Shown here piece by piece: positions 17,376-26,814 of a DNA stretch of 64,000 nt. The DNA comes from Candidatus Electronema sp. (GTDB lineage: Bacteria; Desulfobacterota; Desulfobulbia; Desulfobulbales; Desulfobulbaceae). The notes beneath the pieces were generated by a model that saw only the letters and a program-made list of their open reading frames with translations, made no database searches and was not told the DNA's origin. Position 1 is the first letter of the stretch, and each line of letters begins with the position of its first letter. Made by a program: the position numbers and the translations under genes. The stretch covers positions 1 through 64,000 of the forward strand of contig JAPEVH010000014.1 in NCBI GenBank assembly GCA_026645415.1. The letters run 5' to 3'.

Positions 17376-18863
17376 ATGAAATTTCACCTATCCAAATTCA
17401 CTACAAAGAAGCAGCCTAACAGCTCTGATCAGTCCCAAGAAGACCTCAGTACCCAGCAACCCTTTGCTCTGGTCAAATACTTCTCCTTTACTTCTTTGGG
17501 AGTGTTTCTCATTGCCTCGTTGGTTCTGGTCTTGAGTTTCTCCGGCAATGCCCGGCGAACTATGCTGGAGCGCAGTGAGATCTATTCGCGCATGTTTGCG
17601 GAAAGTCTGAATCGACAGGTCTTTTATCTCTTTGTCTTGCCGACCTTTGTGCGTTACGGAAGGATTGCCTTGTCTGACCCGATGCAGTTTAAAGGGCTAG
17701 ACTTGATCGTGAGCGACATTATTCGCGGTATGAAAATCAAGTCTGTAACGATCTTTGACTCTAGGGAGAATATTATTTCCTATTCCACCAAAGCAGGATT
17801 AGTTGGCAAGAAAAATATTGGTGGGATTGAGTACAAGAAGGCGTTGCACGGCGAAAATTCCTCTGTCCTGATCTCCACGGGTTCTATGTTCAGCCTACTC
17901 CCTGGAGCAGAACATGTCTCCTGTACATTGAAGACCTATGTTCCCTTTCGTCAAGATCGAGGTGGTGGTGGTTCTGGGGATATCATGGGGGTTGTTGAAG
18001 TAGAGCAAGATCTCTCTGAAGATATGACTGCCTTATTCTCTCTTCAATTCAAGATCATCCTGCTTTCACTCGTGATAATGGGGATTCTTTTTACGGTACT
18101 TATTGCCCTTGTTATCCGAGCCGATAAAATCATGGAGGCCAGAGCACAGGAGCGCCGCGAGCTAGAACGACAACTTCATGAATCGAAGCGATTAGCTTCG
18201 CTTGGCAAGATGATTGCCTCAGTCTCACATGAAATTAAAAATCCCTTGGGCATAGTTCGCTCTACTGCGGAGATCCTTGGAAAGCGAATTGGCAAAGTTG
18301 CCCCTGGAAACGAACACTTGGCAGGGATTATTGTTGAGGAAACTAGCCGTCTGGATAGGATTGTGCGGGAATTTCTTGACTTTGCCCGACCAAAGGAACC
18401 GACCTTGACACCTAGTTCGTTAAACGGACTCATTAAACGGCTGGTTGTTTTTATGGAGTCAGATTTGCAAAGCAAAAATATACAACCTGTCCTAGAACTA
18501 GATGCAAATCTACCTGAAGTCCTTATGGATGGTGAGCAGATTTACCAAGTGCTTCTCAATACAGTTTTTAATGCCGTCCATGCTATGGGCGACAAAGGCG
18601 GTGGTACTCTCACTATTCGGACCACTCCGCTCGGAATAGGTGGAGCAAGTGTGGCCATCACCGATACTGGTTGCGGGATGTCTGAGGAAAAGCAGGCGCA
18701 GATCTTTACTCCTTTTTATACCGATAAGAACCGAGGCACTGGTTTAGGTCTAGCGATTACCAAAAATATTGTGAGCAAGCATAATGGTCGCATTACTGTG
18801 CAGAGTCAGGAAGGAGAAGGCACTACCTTTACAGTCTGTCTGGGAGATGGGATCAAAACTTGA
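17376..18863 (+). CDS. Membrane sensor histidine kinase
   Basis: 495 residues from the ATG at 17376; a longer frame from 17250 overlaps the previous gene and was not used. Two membrane helices (about 36-58 and 223-247) enclose a periplasmic Cache-like sensor domain. The HisKA box SVSHEIKNPLG puts the phospho-accepting His near 284. The ATPase domain shows ITDTGCGMSEEKQAQIF and the G2 box NRGTGLGLAI. This is the NtrB/ZraS-like orthodox kinase class. It follows the periplasmic binding-protein gene in the same direction, and a REC-only regulator lies just beyond on the other strand (3-base gap). No DNA-binding regulator is adjacent. Confidence 0.9.
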   Translation: MKFHLSKFTTKKQPNSSDQSQEDLSTQQPFALVKYFSFTSLGVFLIASLVLVLSFSGNARRTMLERSEIYSRMFAESLNRQVFYLFVLPTFVRYGRIALSDPMQFKGLDLIVSDIIRGMKIKSVTIFDSRENIISYSTKAGLVGKKNIGGIEYKKALHGENSSVLISTGSMFSLLPGAEHVSCTLKTYVPFRQDRGGGGSGDIMGVVEVEQDLSEDMTALFSLQFKIILLSLVIMGILFTVLIALVIRADKIMEARAQERRELERQLHESKRLASLGKMIASVSHEIKNPLGIVRSTAEILGKRIGKVAPGNEHLAGIIVEETSRLDRIVREFLDFARPKEPTLTPSSLNGLIKRLVVFMESDLQSKNIQPVLELDANLPEVLMDGEQIYQVLLNTVFNAVHAMGDKGGGTLTIRTTPLGIGGASVAITDTGCGMSEEKQAQIFTPFYTDKNRGTGLGLAITKNIVSKHNGRITVQSQEGEGTTFTVCLGDGIKT

Positions 18864-18866
18864 TAT

Positions 18867-19247
18867 TCAGGCAAGTAAATGCCGCGCCACTGTTTCTAGG
18901 ACAAGATCTGCGGCAAAGGGCTTGCTCAGAAAGTCTGATGCACCAAGTGCAAAGCCCTGCTCCCGGTCTGCTGCTTCCTCTTTTCCTGAAATAAAGATAA
19001 TAGGAATATGCGCCGTTATCGGGTCAGCTTTCAGCTCTTTACAGACCGTAAAGCCGTCCATCCCCTCCATCATCACATCAAGTAAAATAATATCTATTGC
19101 TGTAGGATCCTGTCGAACGATTTTAAGAGCAAGTTCTCCCTTTGGCGCTGCTTTTACTGTATAGTTTTTTTGGAGAATCATATTCAACAGCATGAGATAG
19201 CTGGGCGTGTCATCAACTGCCAGTACGCATTTCTTCCTTTGGTTCAT
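18867..19247 (-). CDS. Stand-alone response regulator receiver domain
   Basis: 126 residues: a complete REC domain and nothing else. The acidic pocket is VDD (11-13), the phospho-acceptor is D57 in IILLDVMMEGMDGF, the switch Ser is in IIFISGKEE and the Lys in FLSKPF. With no output domain it must act by protein contact, like CheY or Spo0F. The ATG at 19247 is chosen; longer frames run back into the two-CW gene. Its start overlaps the end of that gene by 35 bases, implying coupled translation. Confidence 0.88.
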   Translation of the reverse strand: MNQRKKCVLAVDDTPSYLMLLNMILQKNYTVKAAPKGELALKIVRQDPTAIDIILLDVMMEGMDGFTVCKELKADPITAHIPIIFISGKEEAADREQGFALGASDFLSKPFAADLVLETVARHLLA

Positions 19248-19605
19248 TGTTCGTTGTATTTTTTTGGGTTGATGTGCGTCCTGCTGCCTGAGCAATCCGC
19301 TCTCGTAACGTATGCACAATCTGCACTGTGCCAACAAAGCTATCTTGCTCTTCGCACATAACCTGTTCGTAAAATTTACAGGAGTAACAACTGGTAATAG
19401 TGCGAGCAAAAATACCTTGCACCTTTTCCGCTGGACCAGACATCGTGCCAGTCAAAGCCCAACAAGCTCTACCGCCGTTGATGCCGCCGTTGATGCCATT
19501 GACAGCCGTCAAGGTAGAAGCAGGACAGAGGCCATATTTTTTTACATTAATACCACCCGGCTGTCGCCCGCAGCATCGAACTTCCCAACAATTTTTCTTT
19601 GCCAT
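19213..19605 (-). CDS. Two-CW-domain protein
   Basis: 130 residues beginning MAKKNCWEVRCCGRQPGG, the classic start of two-CW proteins, followed by CPAS, NGGRACWALTGT and a C-x-x-C cluster (SCYSCKFY). These domains carry two Cys-Trp motifs and probably bind metal or sit in redox/light signalling complexes. A GTG at 19620 could add five residues but the family usually begins at the ATG used here. It lies between a roadblock protein and a REC-only regulator, consistent with a shared signalling complex. Confidence 0.8.
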   Translation of the reverse strand: MAKKNCWEVRCCGRQPGGINVKKYGLCPASTLTAVNGINGGINGGRACWALTGTMSGPAEKVQGIFARTITSCYSCKFYEQVMCEEQDSFVGTVQIVHTLRERIAQAAGRTSTQKNTTNNEPKEEMRTGS

Positions 19606-19620
19606 TTCTTTGTTCAGCAC

Positions 19621-20172
19621 TTAGATGAGCAAACCGTCAAACATTGCATCAATTTGTTTATTATTTAAAAAGTCAGCAACATGCTTGAGCTGCTCCTGTC
19701 GTTCTGCAGCTGTCTGCACAGTATTATTCTCTTGCGCGGCCATAGATTCTTCAGATGTCTTTTCTTCTGCCTTCAGTTCAGGTAGCCTAAAATCTTCAGC
19801 AAGCGATTCAATCACGCGATTAATTTCAAGTCGGGCTATACCAAAGCTATCTGGATTGTCTATCAACAGCACTAAATGAATATGACATTTTCCAGGTTCG
19901 GCCCGCAAAGGATTTTTTCCCTCATTAAGACAGCGGAGGAGAATTAAAGTTTTTTCCGTATGCACACAGGTGAGCTGACTGTGACCAAAGCCCATATCAA
20001 TGGCGGCTTTTTGGGCATTAACCAGTACATTATTGGCTAGGGTGGCAACCAGCTTAAGATCGATATCAAAAGGCTCGCATTTAGCAAGCAAACGGCCTTC
20101 TGCTGAGAACAAGGCCACCCCAAGAAAGCCATCTATTTCAGTTAATTGAGATAGTTTTTTCTGCACATCCAT
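19621..20172 (-). CDS. Roadblock/LC7-domain protein
   Basis: 183 residues. The first ~120 follow the roadblock pattern (LTEIDGFLGVALFSAEGRLLA, then a helix with AATLANNVLVNA-like spacing and CVHTEKTLILLRC). The C-terminal 60 residues are charged and probably helical (ADFLNNKQIDAMFDGLL). Bacterial roadblock proteins such as MglB regulate small GTPases of the MglA/Ras type or scaffold signalling. No GTPase gene is within the window. AAAGGAG precedes the ATG. It is the first gene of a three-gene run with the two-CW and REC proteins. Confidence 0.75.
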   Translation of the reverse strand: MDVQKKLSQLTEIDGFLGVALFSAEGRLLAKCEPFDIDLKLVATLANNVLVNAQKAAIDMGFGHSQLTCVHTEKTLILLRCLNEGKNPLRAEPGKCHIHLVLLIDNPDSFGIARLEINRVIESLAEDFRLPELKAEEKTSEESMAAQENNTVQTAAERQEQLKHVADFLNNKQIDAMFDGLLI

Positions 20173-20358
20173 GAAATGCTCCTTTGGTTATTTTCAGGCT
20201 GTGGAAAGAAGAAAACTGCATCCACATCTGAACCGGGCTATGGCACCTGAGCAAGATATTTATATTTTTTTATAACAGAAATGAAGGAGTAAGCAAAGGT
20301 GGATATGCAGAATATGTAAGTTCATTGCTGGGTGGTGGATGCTACATCAACAGAATAT

Positions 20359-20829
20359 TCACTCCATCAAGGTAAAAGTGATGGTTGAACCGTGGGTTTC
20401 TGGAATGGGTTCAATACGTTTCCGAGCTGGTCGGCCCATGCGGATAAGGGCTGCCTGACAGACATTCATTATTGGACAGGTAAAGGGCACTTCGATACCT
20501 GTTTTTAAGACAGACTGGGTCATCTCCCAGCCTTGGCAGTGATGCACCTTTACTATAAGCTGCTTTCCAGTGCGATCAACCGAAAAGGAACCGACAAACC
20601 CCATGCCTTCTGTAAAGATTTTACCAATTTCAGCGAGCATATCCTCTGGTTCTTTGCCTTCAACCTTCAGTCCCATTTCCTTTTCCATCAGCTCAAGAGT
20701 AGTTTTGCCTACCTCGCTCATCACAGCAAAGGCTGATTCTCCAAACATGTCATGTAGAGCTTTGGCCATGCCTGAGATCATTAAGCTCATCATCCGCATC
20801 AATTTTTGATTTTCTTCCTCAGTAGCCAT
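20359..20829 (-). CDS. V4R-like small signalling protein (tentative)
   Basis: 156 residues, no membrane segment. A helical N-terminal half (KLMRMMSLMISGMAKALHDMFG) leads into a beta-rich half with VHHCQGWEM, TCPIMNVCQAALIRMG and a closing strand TITFTLME. The Cys/His cluster (HHC ... C ... C) and overall length resemble 4-vinyl-reductase/V4R domains, which bind small ligands or metals. A strong AAAGGAGGG site precedes the ATG. It lies in a block of roadblock and REC proteins on the same strand. The family assignment is weak. Confidence 0.5.
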   Translation of the reverse strand: MATEEENQKLMRMMSLMISGMAKALHDMFGESAFAVMSEVGKTTLELMEKEMGLKVEGKEPEDMLAEIGKIFTEGMGFVGSFSVDRTGKQLIVKVHHCQGWEMTQSVLKTGIEVPFTCPIMNVCQAALIRMGRPARKRIEPIPETHGSTITFTLME

Positions 20830-20886
20830 ACAGACCCTCCTTTTTTTTATATAAAGATAATCTAAAAAAAACGGCGACTAACTCTG

Positions 20887-22056
20887 TTATTCTGGCAGAG
20901 CCAACAATTTTCGGAGTTGCTCAAGATACCGTTGTCCAACCAAGCGTACGTTGCCAAGAGTACCGTCTCGGCTGACAGCAATACCAATATAATATTGTGG
21001 GGTAATAAAACGAGTGAGAATCCATGTATTCTTGGTTTGCACCAGATTTTCCTCCAGCTCTCCCATGCCTTTCAGAGAATCTACTGATTTTTCCACCAGT
21101 TTCATCACCATAGCGAATTTTGCAGAAAAGGCTTCTACATCAGTACCTGTAGGATTGTGAAGGGCAAGAGTAATACCATCCATGCCTGTCACCTGAATTA
21201 CCAGCACCCCGTCCAGTTCATCGGCCATTTTTTTTAGCACGTCCTTAATGCCCATGTTCCCTCCTCTGCCTCTCAGAGCAGTTTGTTGAAGTTGTTGTTG
21301 TGTTGTAATCCGAGTAAGCTCTTCTTTTGCCGCCTCTAAAGAATATTCGTAATCATAAGTATCCTCTTCCTCTACGCTGTCATCCTCACGTTGGGCAGCG
21401 GTAAACAGCAGCGACATAAGCTGAGATTGCATTCGAGAGGCGCAAGGCGGTTTGGAGAATTCTTTCATTCCCACTCTCACCTTATCCCAGCGCAACATCT
21501 CTAAGACTGCTTCATCGCCAAACAACTCATCCTGCTCCGCATCAACCAGTGAGCCTTCCCGAAAGAATAGGCTACCATTTTTGCCAGATGGATGAAACAC
21601 TTTAATATGCAAAGTTTTCTGCTCCATTGCGACAAGCTGAAGCAGACTGGCAAGGGAAAGACCAGATAGACTACTACTTCGCTCCTCATGTGCATCAAGG
21701 GCTTTGCAGATGGCCTCTTCAAGGGCATCAATATCAAGAGGTTTTTCTAATACATTGAGTACACCGGCTCTTTTAAGTTGTTTTTCGATTACTGGGGTAC
21801 CAAAGGCGGTCATGACAAGGTGTGGAACTTCAGGGAAAGATTCGCTCATAACAGAGAGGAGTTCTATGCCATCCATAACTGGCATCCGAAGATCAAGGAT
21901 GGCCAAATCAACAGAACCACTTTCTAAAATATCAAGAGCTTCCCTGCCATTTACCGCTGTAACAACCTGAAAACGGTGATTATTTTCAAACCCAGAACAA
22001 ATACTTAGAAGCAGTTCTGGCTCATCATCAACAATCAGCACCTGCTTCATTGTCAT
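20887..22056 (-). CDS. Response regulator with PATAN (DUF4388) and roadblock domains
   Basis: 389 residues. REC domain at 1-125 with phospho-acceptor D55 in LAILDLRMPV. A PATAN/DUF4388-like domain follows at about 130-235 (LASLLQLVAMEQKTLHIKV, GSLFFREGSLVDAEQDELFGDEAVLEML). After a helical linker, a roadblock domain spans about 270-385 (VLKKMADELDGVLVIQVTGMDGITLALHN). PATAN domains in Myxococcus and cyanobacteria serve gliding and phototaxis signalling, and roadblock domains bind MglA-like GTPases. It is probably a phosphorylation-controlled scaffold or GTPase regulator. Its promoter region is shared with the divergent hybrid kinase. Confidence 0.85.
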   Translation of the reverse strand: MTMKQVLIVDDEPELLLSICSGFENNHRFQVVTAVNGREALDILESGSVDLAILDLRMPVMDGIELLSVMSESFPEVPHLVMTAFGTPVIEKQLKRAGVLNVLEKPLDIDALEEAICKALDAHEERSSSLSGLSLASLLQLVAMEQKTLHIKVFHPSGKNGSLFFREGSLVDAEQDELFGDEAVLEMLRWDKVRVGMKEFSKPPCASRMQSQLMSLLFTAAQREDDSVEEEDTYDYEYSLEAAKEELTRITTQQQLQQTALRGRGGNMGIKDVLKKMADELDGVLVIQVTGMDGITLALHNPTGTDVEAFSAKFAMVMKLVEKSVDSLKGMGELEENLVQTKNTWILTRFITPQYYIGIAVSRDGTLGNVRLVGQRYLEQLRKLLALPE

Positions 22057-22380
22057 CTATGACTCTTCTCCTGCCACACCCCCATAAACAAAAGATGCGC
22101 TTCTACATTTTCTTTTGATATTAGAAACAACAGTGCTAATCTGTGCGGCATTGTCTTTGTTAGCAACGGCGGTTATAGTATTTGATTTCTTTCAGGACAA
22201 TTAGCAATCTGTAGAGCTTTTTCAAGTCTGCTACAGCAGGAAAAAGATAGTCTATCCGCTTCTATCTCTCTATTATCCCATGTTAGCAGTACGCCCTTGC
22301 AAAATAAATAGAAATCTGATCATCTTCGCAAAACTGATCAACTGCACTGTTGCTTCGCTCCTCTGAGCAGAATATTTTTT
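22057..22380. promoter_or_regulatory. Divergent promoter region
   Basis: 324 bases between two divergent signalling genes, with no open frame of note. It must hold promoters for both. TGATCA occurs twice at 22316-22342, which could be a half-site pair, but no firm operator can be called. Confidence 0.4.
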
Positions 22381-24453
22381 ATGAATACTCATTCTGCTTA
22401 CATTCTCACTGTTGACGATGAGCCTATCATTCTTACTCTTCTCCGGCAGATCTTAGAAAAGGAAGGACATAGCGTACTAGAGGCTGCGACTGGTCATGTT
22501 GCTCTTTGTCTTGCTAAAACAGAAAAGCCAGATTTAATTTTATTAGATATCAATTTGCCGGATCGTTCTGGTTTTGAAATTTGCCACGAACTCAAGACAG
22601 ATGCTGCGACAAGGAATATTCCGGTGATATTCCTGACTGCCGCAGAGGAAGATGATGCGGAATCACGAAGCTTTGGCGAAGGTGCTGCAGATTTTCTCTG
22701 TAAACCAATCAGTCGGTCGCGGCTCTGTGTTCGAGTAAAAAACGTCTTGCAGATCAGTGCTGCCAGAGAACGTTTGGAACTACAAGCTCGTGAGTTGGCT
22801 ACTGCTAATCAACGCTTTAAAGAATCCCTGATCATGCAGGAACAAGTGCGCCGTAACCTGCTGCAACGAGACCAAATTCTCTGTGCAGTCAACTATGTAG
22901 CTAAATCATTTCTGCAAACAGGTCATTGGCAGAATATCATTCATGATGTCCTTGCTCAACTTGGCCAGACTGTTAACTGCGAACACGTCTATCTACGGAT
23001 TTTTGCTGATGGGCAGACTAGACAGCAAAACTATGTCTGGTCAAGTAAAAATTATATTCCCTCTCGTTCCAGTATTGACTTGCTTGCCCCGTGGCGCTGG
23101 CCCACTGCTCTCTTGAAAACAGGGCAGCCCCTAATCAGTGGCACTGATAGTGACCTCCCAGAAATAATGGTCGCTCTGCTTGAAAAACACCATATTCAGT
23201 CCTGCTTGATTTTGCCAGTGTATGTAGAGCAGACCCTATATGCTTGTCTTGGCTTTGACTGCAATCTGAATAAACGCGCTTGGGACAACTCGCTGGTTCG
23301 CGCAATGATCATTTCTACCGATATCATTGGCGCGGCCATGCGAAGAACCTTGGAATCTGGTGAGCGAATGCGGCTGGCTGCGGCCATTAGTTACTTTGCC
23401 GATTGTGTCCTCATGACCGATGAGGAAGGCAGTATTTTTTATGCCAATCCAGCCAGTAGCAACGTGACAGGTTGGCGACCAGAAGAACTGATTGGTCTCA
23501 ACATAAACGAGATTCAGTTTGAAGAAATAGGACAAACAAGCTGTGCAGAAATGTTGCAACTAGCGCGCCTACATAGTGAATGGCGCGGTGAAATGCGGAG
23601 TCGGCACAAGGACGGTACACTTTATGATGAAGAAATAACGGTCATACCTGTCCAAGGTGTCCAAGGGCAGGCAAGCAGCTTTTGTATCATTAAGCATGAT
23701 CAGACAGAAAAAAAACGGCTAGAAGCTATTGCTGGGGCAGCTAATCTTATGGAAAATGTTGGCTTTGTCTTTGCTGGTATTCGGCATGAGCTGGGCAATC
23801 CGCTTAATTCGCTCAAAATGGCTCTCAGTGTGCTGCTGCGGCATCTTGATACGCTGGGCCGAGAAAAGATGAGAGATTTTTTGAGTCGAGCTATGGGTGA
23901 AATTGGTCGCATGGAACACCTACTCTATTCGTTGAAGAACTTTAATCATCTTGAAAGGCAAAAAATCAAATCAGTAGAGCTGGCAGCTTTTTTGGAGAAT
24001 TTTAAGCAGCTCCACGAAATAGAGTTGATCCAGAAAGGTATTCAGCTTGATATCATTGTCGTCGGTGCTCCGATTTATGGTCTAGTTGATGAGCGGGCAC
24101 TGCATCAGGTACTACTCAACCTGCTTATTAACTCGATACATGCTCTGGAAAAGAGCAATAGTCCAGCAATTTATATTTTTCTCGCGCGCAAGAGAAGGAA
24201 CGTTATTCAGCTCCGCTTTCAAGATAATGGTTGCGGTCTCAGTCAGCAGATTAAAAAGAAACTCTTTACTCCTTTTTTTAGTACACGAATTAATGGCACA
24301 GGGCTGGGACTTACTATTGTCCAAAAAATGCTGACAGCAATGAATTGTACGGTGACTATGGATGGCCGAGAGGGGGAAGGTGCTTGGTTGGTCGTTAGTA
24401 TTCCAGAAGGAACTGCGCCAGAGCAGACCGCAAAGGAGCAGTCTAGTCAATAG
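22381..24453 (+). CDS. Hybrid sensor kinase: REC-GAF-PAS-histidine kinase
   Basis: 690 residues, soluble. N-terminal REC (1-125, phospho-acceptor in LILLDINLPDRSGF), a helical linker, a GAF-like domain (about 170-315), a PAS domain (about 330-445, DCVLMTDEEGSIFYANPASS), then a kinase core with the His in RHELGNPLNSLKMAL (near 469) and an ATPase domain ending NGTGLGLTIVQKM. A REC domain placed in front of the kinase suggests it receives a phosphate from another system. It is divergent from the REC-PATAN-roadblock gene, its likely partner. A short CTAGT/ACTAG stem and seven T residues at 24443-24467 may end the transcript. Confidence 0.88.
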   Translation: MNTHSAYILTVDDEPIILTLLRQILEKEGHSVLEAATGHVALCLAKTEKPDLILLDINLPDRSGFEICHELKTDAATRNIPVIFLTAAEEDDAESRSFGEGAADFLCKPISRSRLCVRVKNVLQISAARERLELQARELATANQRFKESLIMQEQVRRNLLQRDQILCAVNYVAKSFLQTGHWQNIIHDVLAQLGQTVNCEHVYLRIFADGQTRQQNYVWSSKNYIPSRSSIDLLAPWRWPTALLKTGQPLISGTDSDLPEIMVALLEKHHIQSCLILPVYVEQTLYACLGFDCNLNKRAWDNSLVRAMIISTDIIGAAMRRTLESGERMRLAAAISYFADCVLMTDEEGSIFYANPASSNVTGWRPEELIGLNINEIQFEEIGQTSCAEMLQLARLHSEWRGEMRSRHKDGTLYDEEITVIPVQGVQGQASSFCIIKHDQTEKKRLEAIAGAANLMENVGFVFAGIRHELGNPLNSLKMALSVLLRHLDTLGREKMRDFLSRAMGEIGRMEHLLYSLKNFNHLERQKIKSVELAAFLENFKQLHEIELIQKGIQLDIIVVGAPIYGLVDERALHQVLLNLLINSIHALEKSNSPAIYIFLARKRRNVIQLRFQDNGCGLSQQIKKKLFTPFFSTRINGTGLGLTIVQKMLTAMNCTVTMDGREGEGAWLVVSIPEGTAPEQTAKEQSSQ

Positions 24454-24603
24454 CACTAGCTTTTTTTGTTTGGAAAAAAGGACTGCTTCGTATATCCTTT
24501 GATATGTATTTAAGCTTTCTTTCAGAAAAAGTTGCGCAAGCACTTTACTTACCAACAGATATCAGCCAGTCTCAGGCACAATAGGAATAAAATAAAGCCA
24601 GCT

Positions 24604-26814
24604 ATGAGTGCGGTCCGATTACGCCCCAAGAAAAAAGAAACATTATATTTTGTCGCCACTTGTGGTGCCGGGCTAGAAACACTGGTAAAAGAGGAACTTG
24701 TTTCCTTTGGCGGCTTAGAGGTGACAATTTCTCCAGGTGCAGTGCACTGGCAGGCAGACACTTTAGAATCTGCCTATCGAGCTTGCCTCTGGTCTCGCTT
24801 TGCCTCTCGTATTTTGCTTCAGCTTGTTCGTTTTGAGGCTGCTGACCCAGAAGCTCTGTACAACGGAGCTATGACTGTGGATTGGGGGAAGCACTTTAGC
24901 CCTAGCAACACCTTTGCCGTGAGCTGCACTTTGCTCAATGCTACGTTGAACCATAGTCAATATGCAGCCTTAAAAGTCAAAGATGCGATTGCAGACCAGT
25001 TCCGGCGGCAGGATGGTAGACGACCTGATGTTGATCCACAAAATCCTGATATCCGCATTAACCTTCATGTCAACGGCACTGATGCCTCATTATCTTTAGA
25101 TCTATCTGGTGAAAGTCTCCATCGCCGGGGCTATCGGACGGACAGTGTTGAGGCACCATTAAAAGAGAGCCTCGCTGCCGCCATTGTTCATTTAGCTGGA
25201 CTGCGACTTGGCATGGATCCTGATACTTGCCTGCTTGATCCAATGTGCGGTTCTGGCACCTTGTTAATTGAGGCCGCGTTAATTCTTGGCGACTCTGCTC
25301 CTGGCCTTCTCCGTGATAGTTTTGGCTTTACGGCTTGGCATGGTCACAATAGCAAACTTTGGGAAAAACTGCTTGCTGAGGCTGTAGAACGGGAAGACCA
25401 ACTGACAGAAACAAAATGGCCGTCACTTATTGGATATGATGCTGATCCCAAGGCTGTAGCAGCGGCGCGCAAAAATATTATCAACGCGGGTTTAAGTGAT
25501 CGGATTACCATTAAGCAGCGGCAGTTAGCCAAATTACGCCCGCCAGCAGGCAAAGGATTGATCATTTCCAATCCGCCCTACGGTGAGCGGCTTTCAGAAA
25601 AAGAAGCGGTAAAATACCTGTATCGCTGCTTTGGCCGTCTTGTGCGAGAGCACTTTGTAGATTGGCGCATTGGCTTTTTCACGGCCAATCCTGATTTGGC
25701 TGACATGCTTGGTCTTGCTTGGCAGGAACGGCATCGGTTGTATAATGGCCCGATCAAGTGCCGCCTTCTATGTAGTACAGTTCCAGCAGATAGTGCAGAT
25801 TTAGAAAAAGCGCAACACTGGACAGTACAGGAAACCGATCCAGATCTTCCGGCTCAAGATTTCAGCAATCGACTGCGCAAAAACTGTCTTAATCTTTTGC
25901 CGTGGGCGCAAGAAAAAGGAATTACCTGCTTCCGTATTTATGATGCCGACATTCCAGAATTTAATCTGGCAATTGATCTGTACGAACAGTGGGCACATGT
26001 GCAGGAGTACGCAGCCCCGTCTTCAGTACCACCAGAAACGGCAAAAGAGCATTTTAATCAGGCATTGCTGGTGCTCCGCCATCTACTTCAGCTTCCTCAT
26101 TCCAGTATTTTTATTAAAAGCCGAGAAAAGCAACGGGGCAAGGAACAGTACCAGAAAAAAGGCGACAGCGGTAAACTGCACGAAGTGCAAGAAGGGATTT
26201 GTCGTTTTTTAGTCAATTTCACTGATTACTTGGACACAGGTCTTTTCCTTGATCATCGCACAACGAGAGTCAAATTGGCCTCTCTTGCTCAGGGTAAAAC
26301 CTTTCTTAATTTGTTTGCTTATACAGGTTCAGCGACTGTTCATGCTGCGATGGGCGGAGCTGTTTCAACAAAAAGCGTTGATCTCTCTGAGAAATATTTG
26401 AGCCGTGCCCAAGCAAACATGTCACTAAACGGCTTCGGTGGCCCTTTGCATCAATTTGTTGAAGCAGACTGTATAACGTGGCTGAGATCCTGCCGAGAAC
26501 AATATGGTCTGATTTTTGTGGATCCGCCTACTTTTGCCAATTCTCGGCACAAGGATTTGCTTTTTGATGTCCAGAAAGATCATCCAGAACTCCTGCGTTT
26601 GGCTATGCAGCGACTTATGCCAGATGGCACTTTGCTTTTCTCTAACAATTTCAAAAAATTCAAACTCGACCTTCAACTAGAGTTAGATTTTGAGGTGAGT
26701 GAAATTACGGAGCAAACTATTCCCAGAGATTTTTCTGGCGGCAGACCTATCCATCGCTGCTGGCAATTCCGCCATCGATCAGCGGAAGACGAGCGTAAAG
26801 AATATGCCGACTGA
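24604..26814 (+). CDS. rlmL: RlmKL bifunctional 23S rRNA methyltransferase
   Basis: 736 residues from the ATG at 24604; an upstream TTG at 24532 would add 24 unconserved residues. The N-terminal half is RlmL: THUMP domain (about 45-165), SAM site LLDPMCGSGTLLIEAA and catalytic NPPY in IISNPPYGERL. It makes m2G2445. The C-terminal half is RlmK: NLFAYTGSATVHA and IFVDPPTF, which makes m7G2069 in E. coli numbering. The fused form is as in gammaproteobacteria. The next gene starts 11 bases before its stop. Confidence 0.93.
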   Translation: MSAVRLRPKKKETLYFVATCGAGLETLVKEELVSFGGLEVTISPGAVHWQADTLESAYRACLWSRFASRILLQLVRFEAADPEALYNGAMTVDWGKHFSPSNTFAVSCTLLNATLNHSQYAALKVKDAIADQFRRQDGRRPDVDPQNPDIRINLHVNGTDASLSLDLSGESLHRRGYRTDSVEAPLKESLAAAIVHLAGLRLGMDPDTCLLDPMCGSGTLLIEAALILGDSAPGLLRDSFGFTAWHGHNSKLWEKLLAEAVEREDQLTETKWPSLIGYDADPKAVAAARKNIINAGLSDRITIKQRQLAKLRPPAGKGLIISNPPYGERLSEKEAVKYLYRCFGRLVREHFVDWRIGFFTANPDLADMLGLAWQERHRLYNGPIKCRLLCSTVPADSADLEKAQHWTVQETDPDLPAQDFSNRLRKNCLNLLPWAQEKGITCFRIYDADIPEFNLAIDLYEQWAHVQEYAAPSSVPPETAKEHFNQALLVLRHLLQLPHSSIFIKSREKQRGKEQYQKKGDSGKLHEVQEGICRFLVNFTDYLDTGLFLDHRTTRVKLASLAQGKTFLNLFAYTGSATVHAAMGGAVSTKSVDLSEKYLSRAQANMSLNGFGGPLHQFVEADCITWLRSCREQYGLIFVDPPTFANSRHKDLLFDVQKDHPELLRLAMQRLMPDGTLLFSNNFKKFKLDLQLELDFEVSEITEQTIPRDFSGGRPIHRCWQFRHRSAEDERKEYAD

